From JASHVB01 sp049522565 (GTDB lineage: Bacteria > Pseudomonadota > Alphaproteobacteria > Acetobacterales > Acetobacteraceae): 10,625 nt of DNA. The DNA lies in the NCBI GenBank assembly GCA_049522565.1, contig JBEKNT010000234.1:1-10625 (forward strand), read 5' to 3'. This document shows positions 7,052 through 10,625 of the stretch, one piece after another (within the stretch, counting starts at the first letter, position 1; the number at the start of each line of letters is the position of its first letter). The notes under the pieces are model-generated. The model was not told the DNA's origin, searched no databases, and saw only the letters and a list, made by a program, of their open reading frames with translations. The position numbers and the translations under genes were made by a program.

Positions 7052-7339
7052 TCAAGCGGGGACCTTGGCCGTCAATTCGAGTCCGAGCGCCTTCATGACA
7101 GCAATCGTGGTTTTGAGCGTCGGATTGCCATTCTCACTGAATGACCGATAAAGCTGCTCGCGGGAAAGACCGGTCTGTCTGGCGATCTGGGCCATACCCT
7201 TGGCACGTGCCACGACCCCAAGCGCATGTGCGATATAGCCCGGGTCTTCCGATGCGAACGCCTCCGCCATGAAGGTCGCGATGGCCGCATCGGAGGTCAG
7301 GTCTTCCGCCGGATCATACGTCGTGAGTTTTGCTGCCAT
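7052..7339 (-). CDS. HigA-like addiction-module antitoxin, helix-turn-helix
   Basis: This is a 95-residue protein of the 'putative addiction module antidote' family (HigA-like, Xre-type DNA binding). Such antitoxins neutralise a RelE/HigB-like mRNA interferase and repress their own operon. The hallmark C-terminal half reads IARQTGLSREQLYRSFSENGNPT at about residues 52-74. The helix-turn-helix spans about 48-69, followed by MKALGLEL (82-89). The N-terminal TTYDPAEDL and the DPGYIAHALG segment (33-41) also match the family pattern. The ATG at 7339 starts immediately after the toxin remnant's TGA (7341-7343), the usual toxin-first order. In-frame ATG codons at 7357 and further upstream overlap the toxin coding sequence and are less likely. 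The region is more AT-rich than its neighbours, suggesting horizontal acquisition. With the toxin gene broken upstream, it may be an orphan antitoxin. Confidence 0.85.
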   Translation of the reverse strand: MAAKLTTYDPAEDLTSDAAIATFMAEAFASEDPGYIAHALGVVARAKGMAQIARQTGLSREQLYRSFSENGNPTLKTTIAVMKALGLELTAKVPA

Positions 7340-7340
7340 T

Positions 7341-7525
7341 TCAGTCCATCCATTCATCGACCAGCCTTTTTGCCGTCTTGATATCTTTTGCCTGGGTGCT
7401 CTTGTTGCCACCGCAGACCAGGATCACCACCATGTTGCCCCGCTTGTGGAAATAGATGCGGCAGCCGGGGCCATGGTGGATGCGCAATTCACTGATCCCC
7501 TCTCCGACCGGCTCTGCGTCGGATG
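7341..7525 (-). pseudogene. HigB/RelE-like toxin, 3' remnant lacking its N-terminus
   Basis: Translating the minus strand gives about 60 residues ending in TGA at 7341-7343. They include EPVGEGISELRIHHGPG, RIYFHKRGN, VVILVCGGNKSTQAKDI and a final RLVDEWMD. This is the C-terminal two thirds of the RelE/ParE-superfamily 'addiction module killer' (HigB-like) toxin, usually 95-105 residues. Upstream of SDAEPVG the frame runs on to a TGA at about 7604, but the residues no longer resemble the family (expected: a WLxxLRD-type helix and a GNxGD turn). No ATG, GTG or TTG is available in that stretch. The other two minus frames do not supply the missing part either, so a simple frameshift does not explain it. 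The 5' third therefore seems lost or replaced at about 7525. It directly precedes the intact antitoxin gene. Confidence 0.7.
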
Positions 7526-7802
7526 TGGCTCGCTCGTGTAGTAACCGGGGTTGGTAGCGGGTGATGTGTCCGCTCCCGTTGTGCTCCAGCCCTGGAGGTT
7601 TTCATGGACCGTTCACGCCTTCACCAGGAGAGGCTGACCCTGCCGACTCGAAAGTCCTGAATTTCGGCCAGCGACTCATGTCGCCGAAGGTCCGCTCACC
7701 ACACGTCGCAGGCCTTCACGCTGGCCCACGAACCGCCGCCCCCCGTAGCGCCGATCGCCGCGATGCGCGAGACTGCCCTAAGCATCCGAGGGGAGAAACG
7801 CA
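7526..7802. other. Region without a recognised gene, upstream of the SDR gene and at the toxin breakpoint
   Basis: No convincing gene is seen here. A GGAGG at 7594-7598 is well spaced from an ATG at 7604 that opens an 18-codon plus-strand frame (MDRSRLHQERLTLPTRKS, TGA at 7658-7660), too short to classify. A longer plus-strand frame from 7561 reads through into the SDR gene and lacks any family signature. The stretch begins where toxin homology stops, so it may be inserted or rearranged DNA, but no terminal inverted repeat or target duplication was found. The promoter of the SDR gene should lie in its right part. Confidence 0.4.
7789..7795 (+). promoter_or_regulatory. Ribosome binding site of the SDR gene
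   Basis: AGGGGAG lies 7 bases before the ATG at 7803. It is one of the clearest Shine-Dalgarno elements in the window and fixes that start. Confidence 0.75.
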
Positions 7803-8549
7803 ATGAGCTTCGACTTCACCGGCAAGCGCGCCATCATCTGCGGCGGCAGTCGCGGCATCGGCCGCGCCATCGCGCTGGGCTTCGCGCAGGCGGGCGGTGC
7901 GGTATCGATCTGCGCGCGCGGCGCCGACACGCTGGAGCAGACCAGGCGGGAGATCGCCGCCCACGGACATACCGCCCATGCCGCGTCGTGCGACCTCGCC
8001 GATGCCGAGGCGATAAGCCGCTATATCGCCGATGCCGCGGCCGCGCTGGGCGGGATCGACCTGCTGGTGAACAACGCCTCGGCGTTCGGCTCGTCGGATG
8101 ACGAGAAGGGCTGGATGTCCAGCATGGCGATCGACATGATGGCGATCGTGCACGCCACGCATGCGGCGCTGCCGTTCTTGCAGCAGAGCAAAGGCTCGGT
8201 GGTCAACACGTCGTCGATCGCGGCGATGCACACCGCGGCGCGGCAGCCGCCCTACGGCGCGATCAAGGCAGCCTGCATCCACTATACCGGCACGCAGGCG
8301 GCGATGTACGCCAAGGATGGCATCAGGGTGAATTGCATTGCGCCCGGCTCGATCGAGTTTCCCGGCGGCGTGTGGGACCGGCGCAAGAACGATGCGCCGA
8401 AGCTATACAATGCAGTGCTGAACTCCATCCCGTTCGGCCGGCTCGGCCATCCGGAGGAGGTGGCGAACGTCGTGCTGTTCCTCGCCTCGCCGCTGGCGTC
8501 CTGGGTGACCGGGCAGACCATCGCGGTGGATGGCGGACAATTGCTGTGA
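7803..8549 (+). CDS. SDR-family NAD(P)-dependent oxidoreductase (classical type)
   Basis: This is a 248-residue classical short-chain dehydrogenase/reductase. The cofactor fingerprint GGSRGIGRA spans residues 14-22, with Cys instead of the usual Thr before it (CGGSRGIG). CDLAD (63-67) binds the adenine, NNAS (90-93) is the structural motif, TSS (136-138) holds the catalytic Ser, and YGAIK (151-155) supplies the catalytic Tyr and Lys. Also typical are RVNCIAPGSIEFPGG (175-189) and VTGQTIAVDGGQ (235-246). An Arg after the second beta strand (CARG, 37-40) hints at NADPH preference, as an inference only. The length suits a soluble tetrameric enzyme of the FabG-like group, but substrate cannot be told from sequence. 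FabG itself is unlikely because there are no fatty-acid genes nearby. The gene stands alone, with a strong ribosome binding site, and converges on ccmI across a composite repeat. Confidence 0.93.
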   Translation: MSFDFTGKRAIICGGSRGIGRAIALGFAQAGGAVSICARGADTLEQTRREIAAHGHTAHAASCDLADAEAISRYIADAAAALGGIDLLVNNASAFGSSDDEKGWMSSMAIDMMAIVHATHAALPFLQQSKGSVVNTSSIAAMHTAARQPPYGAIKAACIHYTGTQAAMYAKDGIRVNCIAPGSIEFPGGVWDRRKNDAPKLYNAVLNSIPFGRLGHPEEVANVVLFLASPLASWVTGQTIAVDGGQLL

Positions 8550-8560
8550 GTACGAGATAA

Positions 8561-8732
8561 CCTCTCCCGCAGAGCGGGAGAGGTCGAGGTGCGTTAGCAC
8601 CGAGGGTGAGGGTGTAGCGGTGCACCGCGGTCTTGTTGCGTGCCGTAGCAACGGTTGGGAATGTGCCGACCGGATCACCCTCACCCGCGTCGCTTCGCTT
8701 CACGACATCTCCCGCGCGCAGCGCGGGAGAGG
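8561..8732. repeat. Composite inverted-repeat element (BIME/MITE-like) between SDR and ccmI genes
   Basis: The outer ends are perfect 10-bp inverted repeats: 8561-8570 with 8723-8732. Each end also folds on itself: 8561-8570 with 8574-8583 (3-base loop), and 8708-8717 with 8721-8730 (3-base loop). Inside, GGGTGAGGGTG at 8604-8614 is exactly complementary to 8676-8686. Further stems are 8588-8592 with 8597-8601 and 8635-8639 with 8648-8652, plus a perfect 12-bp palindrome at 8617-8628. The layout is two inverted copies of a 54-57 base unit around a core of about 60 bases. It sits between converging genes, starting 12 bases after the SDR stop and ending 4 bases before the ccmI stop. It may help terminate or stabilise both transcripts. 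No transposase is encoded. Confidence 0.75.
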
Positions 8733-8735
8733 GTT

Positions 8736-10142
8736 TTACTTCGGCAACGTATCCAGCGCGCTCTTGACCAGCTTCGCGTCTTCGCCGTCGGCCGGCAGCG
8801 TACCCAGCAGTTTCGTCCAGTCGCGCCGCGCCTCATCCGCGTTGCCGTCGCGTGCCGCCTGCACGCCGAGATACCACAACGCCTCCGGCTGATCGGGCGC
8901 GATCGCCGCCACCTGCCGCAACAGCTCCACCGCGCGCGGCGGCAACGGGTCGCTCGGCTGCAGCTTGGCAATCAGCGTCTGGAATTCCTGCACCTTGATG
9001 CTGGCATCATCCGGTTTCAGTTTCGCCGCATGCTCGAACGCATCCACCGCCTTGTCGGGCTCGTCGAGCACCGCGTAGGAACGGCCCAGCCGTAGCCAGC
9101 CCTCCACATCGTCGGGCGAGGTCTGCAAACGCGCGGCGAGCTGTGCCACCATGCTGCGGATCAACTCCTTGCGCTCGCCCTCCGGCATCTGCGCGGCGGC
9201 GCCCATCTGATCCTGGTTCGGGCCGGTCTGCGTGTCGGCATCTTGTTGCGGTTGCGGCGGTGTGCCCTTCGGCAATGCGGGCGCCGTCAGGCCGCCGGCC
9301 TTGGCGGCCTCGGCGACGCCGCGGGCGATCGACTCGCGCATCGGCGAATCGTCGGGAATGTCGGCAGCCAGAGCCAGCCATCGATCGATCGCCCGCTGCT
9401 CCTCGCCCGCCTGCTCATCGGCCAGGGCGAGATAGTAGCGCGCCACATCGTTCCTGGGATCCGCAGCCAGCACCTCGGTGAACGTGTCATGCGCCGCGGG
9501 CGGGACGATCCCGTCCGCCGAGAGCACCAGCATTTCGCCGTAGCCGGCGAGCACGTCAGGCGATTTCTGCCCGAGGCTGATCGCCTGGCGATACGCCACG
9601 CCAGCCTTTTGGTAATCGCCCAGCATCGACACGGTGCGGGCATACAGCACCCAACCTTCCGCGTTCGTCGGATCGGCATGCAGCTTCTGCTCCAGCGCCT
9701 GCGCGGCCTGCCGCATGTCGAGATGCGGTGCCGCCTCCGGCGCCGGCGCCTGGTCCGTACGTTGCGCAAGCCGTCCCGCAAAGGGGGCATCCGGCAATGA
9801 CGGCGCGCCGAACCGCAAATACAGTCCCACCGCACCGCCAAGCACGAACAGCGCGACGACACCTGCCAGAAGCGGGCTGGGAGCGGACCATACCTTGTGG
9901 CCCGGCGAGGCCACCTCGACAGCGAGTAAACGGCGCTGGATTTCGAGGCGCGCCGAGTCGGCCTCGGCGGGGCTCAGCACGCCGCGCGCCAGGTCGCGGT
10001 CCACTTCCTTGAGCTGGTCACGATAGACGACCCGATCGAAATAGCCGCGATCGACCGCCGCGGGAACGCCGCGCAGCAGCGGCAGGCAAACCACCGTCAC
10101 GGCACCCAGCGCAATCGCGGTGAACAGCAGAAGGAACAGCAT
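8736..10142 (-). CDS. ccmI: CcmI (CycH), cytochrome c maturation TPR protein
   Basis: CcmI is the inner-membrane apocytochrome c chaperone of System I, delivering apocytochrome to the CcmF/CcmH haem ligation complex. The 468-residue product has the family layout. There is a first membrane helix (residues 1-21) and a cytoplasmic loop with YRDQLKEVDRDLARGVLS (40-57) and EIQRRLL (67-73). A second membrane helix follows (about 91-109), then a periplasmic part. TPR-like helical repeats occupy about 140-275 (for example NAEGWVLYARTVSMLGDYQKA) and about 335-460 (VEGWLRLGRSYAVLDEPDKA, ALWYLGVQAARDG). A Gln/Pro-rich linker at about 290-320 separates the two TPR blocks. The ATG at 10142 overlaps the ccmH TGA by one base (TGATG), so translation is coupled. 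The gene ends just before the composite repeat at 8561-8732. Confidence 0.95.
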   Translation of the reverse strand: MLFLLLFTAIALGAVTVVCLPLLRGVPAAVDRGYFDRVVYRDQLKEVDRDLARGVLSPAEADSARLEIQRRLLAVEVASPGHKVWSAPSPLLAGVVALFVLGGAVGLYLRFGAPSLPDAPFAGRLAQRTDQAPAPEAAPHLDMRQAAQALEQKLHADPTNAEGWVLYARTVSMLGDYQKAGVAYRQAISLGQKSPDVLAGYGEMLVLSADGIVPPAAHDTFTEVLAADPRNDVARYYLALADEQAGEEQRAIDRWLALAADIPDDSPMRESIARGVAEAAKAGGLTAPALPKGTPPQPQQDADTQTGPNQDQMGAAAQMPEGERKELIRSMVAQLAARLQTSPDDVEGWLRLGRSYAVLDEPDKAVDAFEHAAKLKPDDASIKVQEFQTLIAKLQPSDPLPPRAVELLRQVAAIAPDQPEALWYLGVQAARDGNADEARRDWTKLLGTLPADGEDAKLVKSALDTLPK

Positions 10143-10625
10143 CAGCGGTCAGCCTCGCGCAACAGGGTATCGAGACGGGTTTGTTCCTGCGGACTGAGCG
10201 GTACGACAGTCGCCGTTGTGGCGGGACGCCGGCGCAGCCACAGCACCATGCCGGCGAAACCGAGCACCAGCATCGCCGCGGGGCCGAACCACAGGATGTA
10301 GGTCGCCGGCTGCACCGGCGGTTTCAGCAGGACGAACTCGCCGTACCGCGCGACGATCGCCTGCCGCGCTTGCTCGTCGGTGTCGCCCTTCAGCAGAAGC
10401 TGGCGCAGCAGCACGCGGATGTCGTGGGCAAGGCTGGCACCGGAGTCCTCGATCGATTCGTTCTGGCAGACCAGGCAGCGCAGCGTCGCACCGATCGCCA
10501 CCGCGCGGGCCTCGAGCGCGGGATCGGCCAGGCGTTCGTTGGGTTCTACGGCGAATCCGCGCGTTGCGATAGCGAGCAGGAGAAGGGCGACGAATGCAGC
10601 ACGGGCGAGCCAGGGGCGGAGGTGT
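10142..10625 (-). CDS. ccmH: CcmH (CycL), thioredoxin-fold cytochrome c maturation protein, 5' end outside the window
   Basis: CcmH reduces or holds the heme-binding cysteines of apocytochrome c in the periplasm before haem attachment. About 160 residues are visible and the frame stays open to the window edge, so the start codon is missing. The visible N-terminus is a signal peptide or anchor: Arg/Trp-containing, then FVALLLLAIATRGFA, followed by the mature-like VEPNERLADPALEARA. The active-site motif LRCLVCQNESI, with its redox Cys pair, fits the family LRCxxCQNxS. YGEFVLLKPP is also conserved, and a membrane helix (YILWFGPAAMLVLGFAGMVLW) is followed by Arg residues and a short tail. A GTG at 10501 could be misread as the start but would remove the signal peptide. 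The TGA overlaps the ccmI ATG by one base. Other ccm genes probably lie beyond the right edge. Confidence 0.95.
   Translation of the reverse strand, partial: HLRPWLARAAFVALLLLAIATRGFAVEPNERLADPALEARAVAIGATLRCLVCQNESIEDSGASLAHDIRVLLRQLLLKGDTDEQARQAIVARYGEFVLLKPPVQPATYILWFGPAAMLVLGFAGMVLWLRRRPATTATVVPLSPQEQTRLDTLLREADR

Noticed and set aside
7344..7411. N-terminal extension of the antitoxin to 7411
   Set aside because: The added residues overlap toxin coding sequence in another frame and do not match antitoxin N-termini; the ATG at 7339 gives the family-typical length.
7561..7806. 81-codon plus-strand frame overlapping the SDR start
   Set aside because: It has no family resemblance and a Pro/Arg-rich tail. 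It ends at the SDR start codon, and the SDR gene has its own strong ribosome binding site.
8561..8740. CRISPR array suspected from repeated hairpins
   Set aside because: The units are inverted rather than direct, only two are present and there are no regular spacers.
10142..10501. ccmH starting at the GTG at 10501
   Set aside because: The frame continues upstream with a clear signal peptide and the conserved segment before LRCLVCQN, so the true start lies beyond the window.

Overview
The window is high-GC chromosomal DNA. It looks alphaproteobacterial and most resembles the Rhodospirillales/Acetobacteraceae. This is inferred from base composition, strong G/C preference at third codon positions, System I cytochrome c maturation genes (ccmH-ccmI), tsaD divergent from hemC, and GC-rich palindromic intergenic repeats. 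No rRNA or taxonomic marker is present, so the family-level placement is tentative.

Layout, left to right. Positions 1-882 (+) hold the end, or all, of a hypothetical protein with a long Pro/Ala-rich repeat region. Positions 883-1200 are a non-coding stretch with many potential hairpins. On the minus strand, 1201-5784 carries four housekeeping genes transcribed tsaD > rlmJ > gpsA > murJ. The first three overlap end to start, and murJ follows after a 114-bp spacer holding a palindromic repeat. hemC (5850-6872, +) diverges from tsaD across a 65-bp intergenic region. Positions 6873-7802 are an accessory island. It holds a hairpin downstream of hemC, an intact HigA-like antitoxin gene (minus), the 3' remnant of its HigB/RelE-like toxin gene, and about 280 bp with no recognisable gene. 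An SDR-family oxidoreductase gene (7803-8549, +) follows. It converges on ccmI across a 172-bp composite inverted-repeat element (8561-8732). ccmI and the 5'-truncated ccmH run on the minus strand to the right edge.

Functional links. The minus-strand cluster combines tRNA t6A37 synthesis (TsaD), 23S rRNA m6A methylation (RlmJ), sn-glycerol-3-phosphate supply for phospholipids (GpsA) and lipid II export for peptidoglycan (MurJ): growth-linked translation and envelope functions. hemC supplies the haem pathway. ccmH and ccmI handle apocytochrome c for haem attachment in the periplasm, but they are separated from hemC by the accessory island.

I found no convincing undescribed multi-gene system. 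The most unusual parts are the decayed toxin-antitoxin locus with a surviving antitoxin, the composite palindromic element at 8561-8732 with structurally similar hairpins elsewhere in the window, and the placement of rlmJ, translationally interlocked between tsaD and gpsA.
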